Positions 45,967-53,067 are shown, counted from the first letter of the stretch. The stretch is DNA of 64,000 bases from Bradyrhizobium sp. SSBR45G (GCF_030159255.1 NZ_BSCT01000001.1:248001-312000); one strand, 5' to 3'. The notes: generated by a model not told the origin, from the letters alone. Numbers and translations are program-made.

Positions 45967-47307
45967 TCAGTGCAGGGTGGACCCTCGCGGAGTCTTCTCC
46001 TGCGCCGCGATCCAGGCGATCACGGCCTCGGAGAAGCCGTCGACCCGCGTCCAGGGCCCATAGCCGACCCCGTGCTGATACGACGCCACGTTGACCATCG
46101 TCCCGCGCGCCCGCGGCTGCGGCACCGCATCGTGGCTCTGCTCGTCGGTGAAGACGATCAGGCGGTCTCCCGCCCGGTCGACCTCCTCGACCGCACGGCC
46201 GAGATAGGTCCCGGCATGCGGCTGCGAGTTGATGATCGCATCGCGCAGCGCGAAGCCCCGGCGCGGCGGCACCTTCACGACAGCGTTGCTGAACGTGAAG
46301 ATCTCCACCGCGTCGCAGACCTCACGGGCGAGGATCGCCAGCCCGCATGCGGCTTCCGCGCGCGTCATCTCCGACTGCGCGGACAGCCTTGCGAACATCG
46401 AGCCGGACACGTCGATCAGGAGCCGCGTGCGGCCCGGAAGCCGCGCGTACCCCTTGATCGATCGCAGCATCGCGCCCTCGAGCTCGGGCTCGAAGTTGGG
46501 CGCGTGCCGGGCCGCCGTGATGAACCGATACGGCAGGACACGGTCCGTCCGCATCGTCGCGATCGCCTCCGCGATCGTCGCGCGCGGCACTCCGGCCTGT
46601 CGCATCAGGCGCAGGTTGCGCAGCAGCGCCAGCGCTCCGAGCCTGTTCTCACCGAGCAGCCGCTCGAAGCTCGCACGTTTGTCCGCACCCGCCGACAGCG
46701 CGACCTCCCAGGTGTCGGGCGAGGGCAGCTCGCCCTGGACGAGCTGCTTCCACACCGCCTCCTGGGCGGCGTCCTTCGGCCTGGCGTGCACCAGGAACAG
46801 GACGTCGCGCAGCCGCACCGGGCCCTCGCGGTCATACTTCGCGAGCTGATAGGCGTCGAACTTCTCGAACGCCTTCGCCAGACCCTTCTTGACCTGCGCC
46901 GACACCGGCTGCCGCTTGCGCTGCTGCTGCGGACCGAGAGAGTCCGCCCAGTAAATCGCCAGCAGCTCGGTCATCTCGTCCGGCCGCTGGATGATGCGCG
47001 CCAGCGTGTCGGCGACCAGCGCACGGTGCTGTGGCAGCCGCGCCATCTCGCGCGCGACGAGCAGCGGCGCATGCCGCAGCTTCATCTCCTCGCGCGCACG
47101 GACTGCGAGCTGAGCCACGCTGCGCGGCTCGACCTGGGGCACCAGCGCCTTGATGCGGTCGGCGATCGCGACCCCGTCCTCGTAGAACTGGTTCTCCCAC
47201 AGCAGGCAGCTCATCAGCGTGCGCTGCAGCGCCTGCTCGGGCGCGAGCTGTCGGGATGGCGCACCCTCATGGGTGAAGGCGCGCAGGAACTTGTTGAGCC
47301 TGACCAT
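45967..47307 (-). CDS. rsr: Rsr, bacterial Ro60 orthologue (TROVE plus vWA)
   Basis: 446 residues. The N-terminal TROVE domain of HEAT-like repeats (about 1-270, LRAFTHEGAPSRQLAPEQALQRTLMSCLLWENQFYEDG...) forms the ring that holds misfolded RNA ends and Y RNA. The C-terminal vWA domain has an intact MIDAS: DVSGSM at about 297 and FTDEQSHD. The ATG at 47307 has a strong AGGAGG site. Directly upstream lie four Y-RNA-like loci and directly downstream hen1 and pnkp, all co-directional. Shorter than human Ro60 (538), normal for bacteria. Confidence 0.95.
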   Translation of the reverse strand: MVRLNKFLRAFTHEGAPSRQLAPEQALQRTLMSCLLWENQFYEDGVAIADRIKALVPQVEPRSVAQLAVRAREEMKLRHAPLLVAREMARLPQHRALVADTLARIIQRPDEMTELLAIYWADSLGPQQQRKRQPVSAQVKKGLAKAFEKFDAYQLAKYDREGPVRLRDVLFLVHARPKDAAQEAVWKQLVQGELPSPDTWEVALSAGADKRASFERLLGENRLGALALLRNLRLMRQAGVPRATIAEAIATMRTDRVLPYRFITAARHAPNFEPELEGAMLRSIKGYARLPGRTRLLIDVSGSMFARLSAQSEMTRAEAACGLAILAREVCDAVEIFTFSNAVVKVPPRRGFALRDAIINSQPHAGTYLGRAVEEVDRAGDRLIVFTDEQSHDAVPQPRARGTMVNVASYQHGVGYGPWTRVDGFSEAVIAWIAAQEKTPRGSTLH

Positions 47308-47397
47308 GGTGGCCTCCTCTTGCTGGTTGATGATGGATGGGTTGGCCGGGGCGCCGGCCGACGCGCATGATGTCGGTTGAGATCACGCGCGATGGGA

Positions 47398-47559
47398 CCG
47401 CGCGCCGGGAACGGGCGAATGCTGAGGTCCGCTCCACTGATATGGAGCGGCTAGTGCTCTGCCGCTGAGCTACCGGCGCATGGAACGCCGGGTGGGAGTC
47501 GAACCCACGACCTCTCGATTAGCAATCGAAGTATCAGCACTCTTCACCACGGCGCGTGG
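47398..47559 (-). ncRNA. Y-RNA-like ncRNA 1 (Y1) with permuted-tRNA module
   Basis: 162 bases. Outer stem CCACGCGCCG / CGGCGCGCGG (nine of ten pair); then GTGGTGAAGA, whose GGTGA pairs with TCGCC near the 3' end, leaving an AGA bulge; then TGCTGA/TCAGCA. Inside, in permuted order: an anticodon-type arm (five-base stem, seven-base loop TTGCTAA), T arm GTGGGTTCGACTCCCAC, joined acceptor stem CCGGCG-TTCCATG-CGCCGG, D arm GCTCAGCGGCAGAGC and an extra hairpin CCGCTCCA/TGGAGCGG. It ends 90 bases before the rsr start. Bacterial Y RNAs with tRNA-like domains are known beside rsr. Confidence 0.8.
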
Positions 47560-47570
47560 CAAGGGTTGAC

Positions 47571-47586
47571 CGCCTCATGCGAGGCG
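47571..47586. other. Spacer hairpin between Y1 and Y2
   Basis: CGCCTC-ATGC-GAGGCG, a perfect six-base stem. Similar hairpins follow Y1 (47344-47359) and Y4 (47853-47872), so these may mark RNA processing or transcript ends. Confidence 0.5.
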
Positions 47587-47602
47587 ATCAGGACATGACG
47601 GA

Positions 47603-47761
47603 CCACGAGCCGGGAACAGGCGACGGCTGAGATCCGGTCCAGAAAGGTGGACCGGAAAAGCGCTCTACCTCTGAGCTACCGGCAGAACGCCGGGCGGGAT
47701 TCGAACCCGCGACCTCTCGCGTGGAAGGCGAAGTAACAGTCGTCTTCACCACGGCTCGTGG
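47603..47761 (-). ncRNA. Y-RNA-like ncRNA 2 (Y2) with permuted-tRNA module
   Basis: 159 bases. Outer stem CCACGAGCCG / CGGCTCGTGG pairs perfectly over ten bases; compared with Y1 the C-G at the fifth position has become A-T on both strands, a compensatory change. GTGGTGAAGA and TCGCCTGTTCCC are kept. Inside are an anticodon-type arm with loop CTTCCAC, T arm GCGGGTTCGAATCCCGC, joined acceptor CCGGC-GTTCT-GCCGG, D arm GCTCAGAGGTAGAGC and the extra hairpin CCGGTCCA/TGGACCGG, again covarying with Y1. Confidence 0.8.
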
Positions 47762-47770
47762 ATTGGTTCG

Positions 47771-47847
47771 GCGGGGAATAAGCGATGCTGTTGCTGCCCT
47801 TGTCGGGCGCTCGGGTTCAACGAAGTAACAGGCATCTTCACCACCGC
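47771..47847 (-). ncRNA. Y-RNA-like ncRNA 3 (Y3), compact form without the tRNA module
   Basis: 77 bases with the same 5' block (GTGGTGAAGAT), inner stem CTGTT/AACAG, a short outer stem GCGG/CCGC and a 3' block ATCGCTTATTCCCC. Between the helices only a small hairpin (GCCC-GACAA-GGGC) replaces the tRNA-like part; ACTTCG is kept. Likely a minimal Ro-binding Y RNA or a decayed copy. Confidence 0.65.
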
Positions 47848-47852
47848 TTGGC

Positions 47853-47872
47853 CGCCCGGCTTGAGCCGGGCG
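47853..47872. other. Spacer hairpin between Y3 and Y4
   Basis: CGCCCGGC-TTGA-GCCGGGCG, an eight-base perfect stem, just 3' of Y4 and 5' of Y3 in the direction of transcription. Confidence 0.5.
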
Positions 47873-47881
47873 ACGATGCTT

Positions 47882-48058
47882 GATGCTGGGGAACAGGCGA
47901 TCACGGGAATACGACGATCGAAACGCAAGCTTGGCGTAACGCCTCGCCGCAACCCGCGTCTCACCCATCTCGCTTGACGGATTCCACGGTACGATCGATC
48001 GAAGGCGGCTCATCGCCGCGTTTGGCGCGAAGGATCCGCGATCTTCACCACCAGCATC
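47882..48058 (-). ncRNA. Y-RNA-like ncRNA 4 (Y4), with a different insert
   Basis: 177 bases. Outer stem GATGCTGG/CCAGCATC (eight perfect pairs), GTGGTGAAGA, AGA bulge, inner stem TCGCG/CGTGA and 3' block ATCGCCTGTTCCCC. Its roughly 130-base interior does not show D and T arms; it holds other short stems. The closing helices match Y1-Y3 in pattern but differ in sequence. Confidence 0.7.
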
Positions 48059-48309
48059 TCCCGGCCGCGAACGGCCGGGAATTCAAATGGCTTTGTCTGC
48101 GGCGCTGCACGGCGCCGCATGGTGCGAGCTCCATGGAGCCCGCTCTGTCATCGGTGTCCGGCGCACGCGCCTTCGTTCCCTCCGACAGGCCCCGCGCACT
48201 TGGGCCGCGCGCATCACCTGCGCGAGCCCCGGGATCCGGGTCTCCCGTTCCGGCCGACAGCCGGGACTTCCATTGGTTTCGCCGTGCAGGCCGCTGGCGT
48301 GAGGGCAAC
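48059..48309. other. GC-rich stretch upstream of the Y-RNA array
   Basis: It begins with a hairpin CCCGGCCG-CGAA-CGGCCGGG (48060-48079) just 5' of Y4 on the minus strand. No convincing coding frame. The promoter for the array should lie here or inside Y4's flank, but I could not identify it. Confidence 0.4.
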
Positions 48310-48343
48310 AAAAAACCCTCCGGAGCGGCTGGCTCGGGAGGGT
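48310..48343 (-). terminator. Rho-independent terminator upstream of the Y-RNA array
   Basis: ACCCTCC/GGAGGGT with an extended inner stem, followed on the minus strand by six Ts. It ends a short transcript from about 48350-48660 before the Y-RNA array begins. Confidence 0.8.
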
Positions 48344-48371
48344 CCGTGTGATGCGGACTATTGATCTTGCC

Positions 48372-48482
48372 TCAAGCAAGACCGCTCCCCCGAGCGTGGC
48401 GTGCGCCATCCACCGGCGCAAAGCCGTTGGACGTGCAAATCATGTATTCGGTGCCGAAAGACATCGTCGTGCTCATGTTCAT
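48372..48482 (-). CDS. Possible 36-residue leader-type ORF
   Basis: MNMSTTMSFGTEYMICTSNG...ARHARGSGLA, ending 28 bases before a strong terminator. The short frame plus terminator looks like an attenuator-type leader or a small-protein gene; there is no run of one amino acid's codons and the ribosome site is weak. Tentative. Confidence 0.35.
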   Translation of the reverse strand: MNMSTTMSFGTEYMICTSNGFAPVDGARHARGSGLA

Positions 48483-48589
48483 CGCGGGCGTAGTTGCTCG
48501 CGAGGCCGCGGGACATACGCTCGTTTGATGGGGCTGTCAACAGCGTGTAGCGAAGTCGCCGCGAACTTTCTGCGTCGGTCGCAACCGCT

Positions 48590-48603
48590 TTGATCTGCAA
48601 CAA
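48590..48603 (+). promoter_or_regulatory. FixK-like box upstream of the nitroreductase gene (one mismatch)
   Basis: TTGATCTGCAACAA keeps TTG-N8-CAA and the TTGA half but has A where T/G is expected before CAA. It ends 61 bases before the gene start, a good promoter distance. Confidence 0.5.
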
Positions 48604-48664
48604 TCTGCTGATGTGATGCACGCCTATCCTCATCCATGGTCAGATTGAGACGGGCGTCTTTGCC

Positions 48665-49744
48665 ATGAACCGACGGACGATGTTGTTAGGAGCCGGAGGC
48701 GCGATCGCCGCGGCCTCGCTCGGCGTTGCATCATGGCGCGCGACCACGGGGACGATGCAGGACTACGAGGCGTACAGCGCGCGACTGCGCGCGCCGCTGT
48801 CGCAGGATATCCTTGATGTCATCCGCTATGCGACGCTCGCGCCCAACAGCCACAACACCCAGCCCTGGCGCTTCGGCGTGACGGGTGATGTGATCGAGAT
48901 CCGGCCCGATCTGTCGCGCCGCACGCCGGCCGTCGATCCGGACGACCATCATCTGTTCGTCAGCCTCGGCTGCGCCGCGACCAATCTCGCGGTCGCCGCC
49001 GCTGCGAGTGGCCGTCCGGGCGAGGTGGCCATCGATGGGCAGACGGTGCAGTACGGGTTCACGAAGGCTCCGCTGCGTGACGACCCGCTGTTGGGTGCGA
49101 TCACCCGCAGGCAATCGACGCGCGCCGACTATGACGGACGTCCCGTGCCGACCAGCGATCTCGCCGCCCTGCGCGCGGCGGCCGCGATGCCTGGTGTCGA
49201 TCTCGCGATCATCACCGATCCCGCGAAAGTGGCTGCTGTCCGCGATCTCGTCATCGCCGGCAACGATGTGCAGATGCGCGATGCCGCATTCATGCGCGAG
49301 CTGAAGGGCTGGATCCGCTTCAATCCGCGCAGTGCCATGGCGATGGGCGACGGCTTGTTCGCTGCCGCAAGCGGCAATCCCTCGCTGCCGACCGCTCTCG
49401 GCGGCTTCGCGTTCGATCGCCTGTTCGATGCATCAGCGGAGAACGACAAATATGCTCGTCAGATCACGTCCTCGGCAGGCATTGCCGTGTTCACCGCCGA
49501 GCAGGCCGATCCCGCGCACTGGATCAAGGTCGGGCAGGCGTGTCAGCGCTTTGCACTCGAAGCGACGCGGCTCGAGCTCAAGCTCGCTTTCATCAATCAG
49601 CCGGTCGAAGTGGCCGCCTTGCGTCCCGAACTCTCGCGCCTGATCGGGACCGCGCGGCGACCGGATCTCGTGCTGCGCTTCGGCTATGGCCCCGCGCTGC
49701 CCTATGCGCCTCGCCGGCCGGTTGCCGACGTGCTGAGTTCATGA
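48665..49744 (+). CDS. Acg-family nitroreductase-like FMN protein with Tat-type signal
   Basis: 359 residues. MNRRTMLLGAGGAIAAASLGVASWRA has a twin-arginine start and a hydrophobic segment, so it is probably exported or anchored. The rest contains VIRYATLAPNSHNTQPWRF, a signature of nitroreductase relatives of the Mycobacterium Acg type, and ARRPDLVLRFGYGPALP at the end. Acg proteins bind FMN without clear catalysis and are induced in hypoxia. The FixK-like box upstream agrees with that. Confidence 0.8.
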   Translation: MNRRTMLLGAGGAIAAASLGVASWRATTGTMQDYEAYSARLRAPLSQDILDVIRYATLAPNSHNTQPWRFGVTGDVIEIRPDLSRRTPAVDPDDHHLFVSLGCAATNLAVAAAASGRPGEVAIDGQTVQYGFTKAPLRDDPLLGAITRRQSTRADYDGRPVPTSDLAALRAAAAMPGVDLAIITDPAKVAAVRDLVIAGNDVQMRDAAFMRELKGWIRFNPRSAMAMGDGLFAAASGNPSLPTALGGFAFDRLFDASAENDKYARQITSSAGIAVFTAEQADPAHWIKVGQACQRFALEATRLELKLAFINQPVEVAALRPELSRLIGTARRPDLVLRFGYGPALPYAPRRPVADVLSS

Positions 49745-49796
49745 GTCGTTCCTGTCAATCTTGACGGAATCTCGACTCGGTGCATTGCTTCGGGAC

Positions 49797-50051
49797 ATGT
49801 TCGAGAACACCCGATTGGCACGCATGAGCGACGGGCATTATTGCCTGGTGCGCGACCTTGGCCTGGTCAAGGGCGGCAAGGGCATGCGCCATCATGAGGT
49901 GGTGGTCGATTTCAGCTATCGCGGCATCAAGGTGTTCGCGAAGCAGGGCGCCTCGTCGCTGATGAAACGGGCGGTCGCCAAGCTCGCCCTGCATGAAGCC
50001 ACATCCAAGCTGCCGGCGCTGTTGCGCGTGCGCCTGCGCGAGCCGCAATAA
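49797..50051 (+). CDS. Small hypothetical protein
   Basis: 84 residues from ATG 49797 (TTG 49761 would add 12). MFENTRLARMSDGHYCLVRDLGLVKGGKGMRHHEVVVDFSYRG... is basic with a predicted beta-hairpin and two adjacent histidines. No family recognised. It is convergent with the next gene, with two bases between the stops. Confidence 0.5.
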   Translation: MFENTRLARMSDGHYCLVRDLGLVKGGKGMRHHEVVVDFSYRGIKVFAKQGASSLMKRAVAKLALHEATSKLPALLRVRLREPQ

Positions 50052-50053
50052 GA

Positions 50054-50443
50054 TCAACGTTTTCGCGCGGGCTGGCCGCTGAAATGACCTGGGGCGCGCT
50101 TGGGGCTGTAAGGGCTGTCCGGATTCACATCGAGATCGACCTCGGCGACGCAATATTGCGGTCGGAGATGGGTCTGGCCGGAGTGCCAGCGCCCGTCGCG
50201 CAATTCCACCTCGCTCATGCCAGCGACATCGAAGCACTTCCATTGGCCGCCCGGCGGCAGGCCGCGGCTCGCGCCGCCGGCGAACTGGAACGCCAGCACG
50301 CGCTCGCGGCCGGCGCTGTGGCCGAGGATGATCGGACAGATCGCGCGGGCGAAACCGCCATACATGCACAAGACCTGACGGCGCGCGATCATCGCCTGCA
50401 TGATCAGCTGGTAGGTTGCACTCGCCATGCTGGCCTTCTGCAC
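50054..50443 (-). CDS. Hypothetical protein
   Basis: 129 residues. LIMQAMIARRQVLCMYGGFARAICPIILGHSAGRERVLAFQFAGG then WKCFDVAGMSEVELRDGRWHSG, and PDSPYSPKR near the end. It vaguely resembles WYL-type beta-rich ligand-binding domains, but I cannot place it. ATG 50428 (MASATYQLIM) is an alternative start. Confidence 0.55.
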   Translation of the reverse strand: MQKASMASATYQLIMQAMIARRQVLCMYGGFARAICPIILGHSAGRERVLAFQFAGGASRGLPPGGQWKCFDVAGMSEVELRDGRWHSGQTHLRPQYCVAEVDLDVNPDSPYSPKRAPGHFSGQPARKR

Positions 50444-50552
50444 ATTGCAGCACCATAAGACCGCCGCCCGCGACCGGTTCCGAATCCCATCTTGCGACGG
50501 CGGCGCGCGGCCCTAGATTGAGGCCTTAACGCAAAGCGCGAGCAAGCCCATC

Positions 50553-51257
50553 ATGACCGATCTTTCCAGCTTCCCGATCACCACGCGCTGGCCGGCGCAG
50601 CATCCCGACCGGATCCAGCTGTATTCGCTGCCGACGCCGAACGGCGTGAAGGTGTCGATCATGCTGGAGGAGACCGGGCTCGCCTACGAGCCGCACGCGA
50701 TCGATTTCGGCAAGGACGACCAGAAGACGCCGGAATTTCTCTCGCTCAATCCGAACGGCAAGATCCCCGCGATCATCGATCCCAATGGCCCCGGCGGCAA
50801 GCCGCTCGGCCTGTTCGAGTCCGGAGCGATCCTGCACTACCTCGCCGAGAAGACCGGACAATTCCTTCCTGCCGATCCGGCGCGGCGCTGGCAGACCCTG
50901 CAATGGCTGCACTTCCAGATGGGCGGCATCGGCCCGATGTTCGGCCAGCTCGGCTTCTTCCACAAATTCGCCGGCCGTGAGTATGAGGACAAGCGGCCGT
51001 TGCAGCGCTATGTCGCCGAGAGCAAGCGCTTGCTCGGCGTGCTCGACACCAGGCTCGATGGCCGGCAATGGATCATGGATGGCGACTACACCATCGCCGA
51101 TATCGCGACGCTCGGCTGGGTGCGCAACCTGATCGGCTTCTACGGCGCCCGCGAGCTGGTTGAGTTCGATGCGCTGAAGCAGGTGCCGGGCTGGCTCGAG
51201 CGCGGCCTGGCGCGGCCGGCGGTGCAGCGTGGGCTGGAGATCCCGAAGCGGCCGTGA
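50553..51257 (+). CDS. Glutathione S-transferase (Nu/YfcG-like)
   Basis: 234 residues. RIQLYSLPTPNGVKVSIMLEETG carries the TPNG motif of Nu-class GSTs (YfcG, YghU), which have disulphide-bond reductase activity; NPNGKIPAIIDPNGPGGKPLGLFESGAILHYLAEK follows. The C-terminal domain has YTIADIATLGW. Its stop codon overlaps the next gene's GTG start (GTGA), so they form an operon. Confidence 0.92.
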   Translation: MTDLSSFPITTRWPAQHPDRIQLYSLPTPNGVKVSIMLEETGLAYEPHAIDFGKDDQKTPEFLSLNPNGKIPAIIDPNGPGGKPLGLFESGAILHYLAEKTGQFLPADPARRWQTLQWLHFQMGGIGPMFGQLGFFHKFAGREYEDKRPLQRYVAESKRLLGVLDTRLDGRQWIMDGDYTIADIATLGWVRNLIGFYGARELVEFDALKQVPGWLERGLARPAVQRGLEIPKRP

Positions 51258-52225
51258 TCGTCAGCGAGGCCGATTTCGAGCAGCGTCTGGAGGAGGTCCT
51301 GTCGGCGCCTGCCGTGGCGGGCGACGGCGTGCTCGGTCCTGACAGCGTGATGTGGCGGGTGCATCGCGAGGCCGCGTTGTTTCTCGGCGCCGGCCGCGCG
51401 CTGCTGCTGCAACTCGCCCATCCCTGGGTCGCAGCCGGCATCGCCGAGCAGTCGAAGGTGTTCGCCGATCCGCTCGGCCGCTTCCACCGCACCTTCGGCA
51501 TCGTCTACACGATGGTGTTCGGTACCCGCGGGCAAGCCGTTGCGGTCGCGCGCCGGCTTTACCGGCGCCATGCCGCCGTCGACGGCATGATGCCCGAGAC
51601 GGTGGGACCGTTCGCGGCCGGCTCGCGCTTTCGCGCCAACGACGTCGAGGCGCTGCGCTGGGTCCATGCCACGCTGGTCGAGACCGCGATGATGTCCTAC
51701 GGCCTGCTCTGTCCGCCGCTCAGCGCGGCTGAGCGCGAGCAATATTGGCGCGAGGCGATGCGTTTTGCGCGTCTGTTCGGGATTCCGCACGAGGCGCTGC
51801 CGCAGGATTGGACGTCGTTCAAGGCCTACACCGCCACGATGATGGAGTCGGAGACGCTGACCGTCGGCACGGCTGCGCGCGACATCGCGCGACGTATTTT
51901 CTCTGGTGAGGCAACCTGGATCGGGCCGCCGCGCTGGTTCACCGCGCTCACGGCCGAGATGCTGCCGGAGCGGCTGCGGTCGGGCTTCGGGCTGCCTTAC
52001 GGCGAGCGCGAGCGCCGCGCTGCGGCGCGGGCCCGCATCTGGCTGCCGCGCGCTTATGCGGTGTTGCCAGGCCGGCTGCGTACCGTCGGTCCCTATCAGG
52101 AGGCCATGGCACGCATCGGCGGCCACGAATGCCCGCCGCTCACGCGGCTGCTCAACCGCGCCTGGATCGGTCAGCCGCTGATGCCGGCCGCGAGCGGAAC
52201 GCCCAGCCGCCATGCTCACGGCTGA
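51254..52225 (+). CDS. MpaB-type oxygenase/latex-clearing relative (DUF2236)
   Basis: 323 residues from GTG 51254. The helical core has MWRVHREAALFLGAGRALLLQLAHPWVAAGIAEQS, the haem-binding-type motif of the DUF2236/MpaB family, then RFHRTFGIVYTMVFG and LRWVHATLVETAMMSYG with histidines typical of b-type haem coordination. The family includes MpaB and rubber-cleaving Lcp oxygenases. Substrate unknown; co-translation with a GST suggests a glutathione-linked detoxification step. Confidence 0.85.
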   Translation: MIVSEADFEQRLEEVLSAPAVAGDGVLGPDSVMWRVHREAALFLGAGRALLLQLAHPWVAAGIAEQSKVFADPLGRFHRTFGIVYTMVFGTRGQAVAVARRLYRRHAAVDGMMPETVGPFAAGSRFRANDVEALRWVHATLVETAMMSYGLLCPPLSAAEREQYWREAMRFARLFGIPHEALPQDWTSFKAYTATMMESETLTVGTAARDIARRIFSGEATWIGPPRWFTALTAEMLPERLRSGFGLPYGERERRAAARARIWLPRAYAVLPGRLRTVGPYQEAMARIGGHECPPLTRLLNRAWIGQPLMPAASGTPSRHAHG

Positions 52226-52345
52226 AGGCTGTCATCGCAGGGTGTGAGGGAGTTCATACAGGCGCAGTCCAGGTCCGGGCTACGATCGATGAGGCCTGCG
52301 GAAACGCAAAGCCGGATTTGTCCGGACAGCATGCAGGAGACTGCG

Positions 52346-52936
52346 ATGAATGCGCTCACGCTTCTGATCATCCGTCATGCCGAGAAGCCCGATGGTGATG
52401 CGACCGGACCGGGGCTGACCCACAAGGGCACGCCGGATTCGAAATCGCTCGTGATCTTCGGCTGGGAGCGGGCAGGGGCGTGGACAGCGCTGTTCGGCAG
52501 CGGATTGGGCGGCGCCACCTATCCGACGCCGCAGGCGGTTTATGCGGCCGATCCCGATAGCACCAAGGACGGGTCCGATCCGAGCCGCCGGCCGTATGAG
52601 ACGGTGCTGGAACTGGCCGCACGCGTCGGACTGGACAAGCCGAACACGTCTTTCGCCAAGGGGCAGGAAGCCGCGCTGGTCGATGCGCTCCTGGCGCAGT
52701 CCGGCACGGTGCTGGTGGCGTGGGAGCACAAGGCGATCATCTCCGACATCCTGCCGCGTCTGCCGGTCAGCAATGCCGGCGAGTTGCCGACCCATTGGTC
52801 CGGCAAGCGCTTCGACGTCGTGCTGCGGTTCGATTGCGCCGCCGGCGGAACAGAGCTCGCGTTCACCGAGCTCTATCCCTGCCTGATGCCCGGCGATTCG
52901 GCGAAGCCCCTGAAGAGGGATCCAAAGGACGACTGA
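52346..52936 (+). CDS. Histidine phosphatase-superfamily protein
   Basis: 196 residues from ATG 52346. LLIIRHAEK is the RHG-type catalytic motif with Ala in place of Gly, and VLVAWEHKAII gives the second catalytic histidine region. The family dephosphorylates sugars, nucleotides or proteins by a phosphohistidine. Substrate unknown. Confidence 0.75.
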   Translation: MNALTLLIIRHAEKPDGDATGPGLTHKGTPDSKSLVIFGWERAGAWTALFGSGLGGATYPTPQAVYAADPDSTKDGSDPSRRPYETVLELAARVGLDKPNTSFAKGQEAALVDALLAQSGTVLVAWEHKAIISDILPRLPVSNAGELPTHWSGKRFDVVLRFDCAAGGTELAFTELYPCLMPGDSAKPLKRDPKDD

Positions 52937-52937
52937 A

Positions 52938-52978
52938 GGATATCCCTCTCGCGGGCATTCTCGTCACGCGAGATATCC
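52938..52978. repeat. Inverted repeat after the histidine phosphatase gene
   Basis: GGATATC..CTCGCG pairs with CGCGAGATATCC, with a three-base bulge; no T tract. It may stabilise or end the transcript. Confidence 0.4.
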
Positions 52979-53067
52979 CCAGGAGAACGGGCGACGGAGC
53001 GCGCCTGGCGGCTTGATCGTGGTAGACAGGTGCCGCGCGCGTAGGTGGGGTGCGTTGGTCACTGTGC

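Noticed and set aside
47398..47761. Ordinary tRNA genes (T and D arms, anticodon-like loops)
   Set aside because: The arms are in the wrong order, the acceptor strands are joined, no CCA or free 3' end exists, and the whole is closed by an outer stem shared with two copies that lack tRNA features.
47398..48058. CRISPR array
   Set aside because: The repeated units are 77-177 bases with structured, differing interiors, not short direct repeats with unique spacers, and no cas gene is present.
48045..48421. Several overlapping short coding frames upstream of the Y-RNA array
   Set aside because: All are low-complexity Arg/Pro frames in a structured non-coding stretch, without ribosome sites.
48310..48482. 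trp-type attenuator leader
   Set aside because: The short frame contains no tryptophan or repeated codon run and no biosynthetic gene follows; kept only as a tentative leader.
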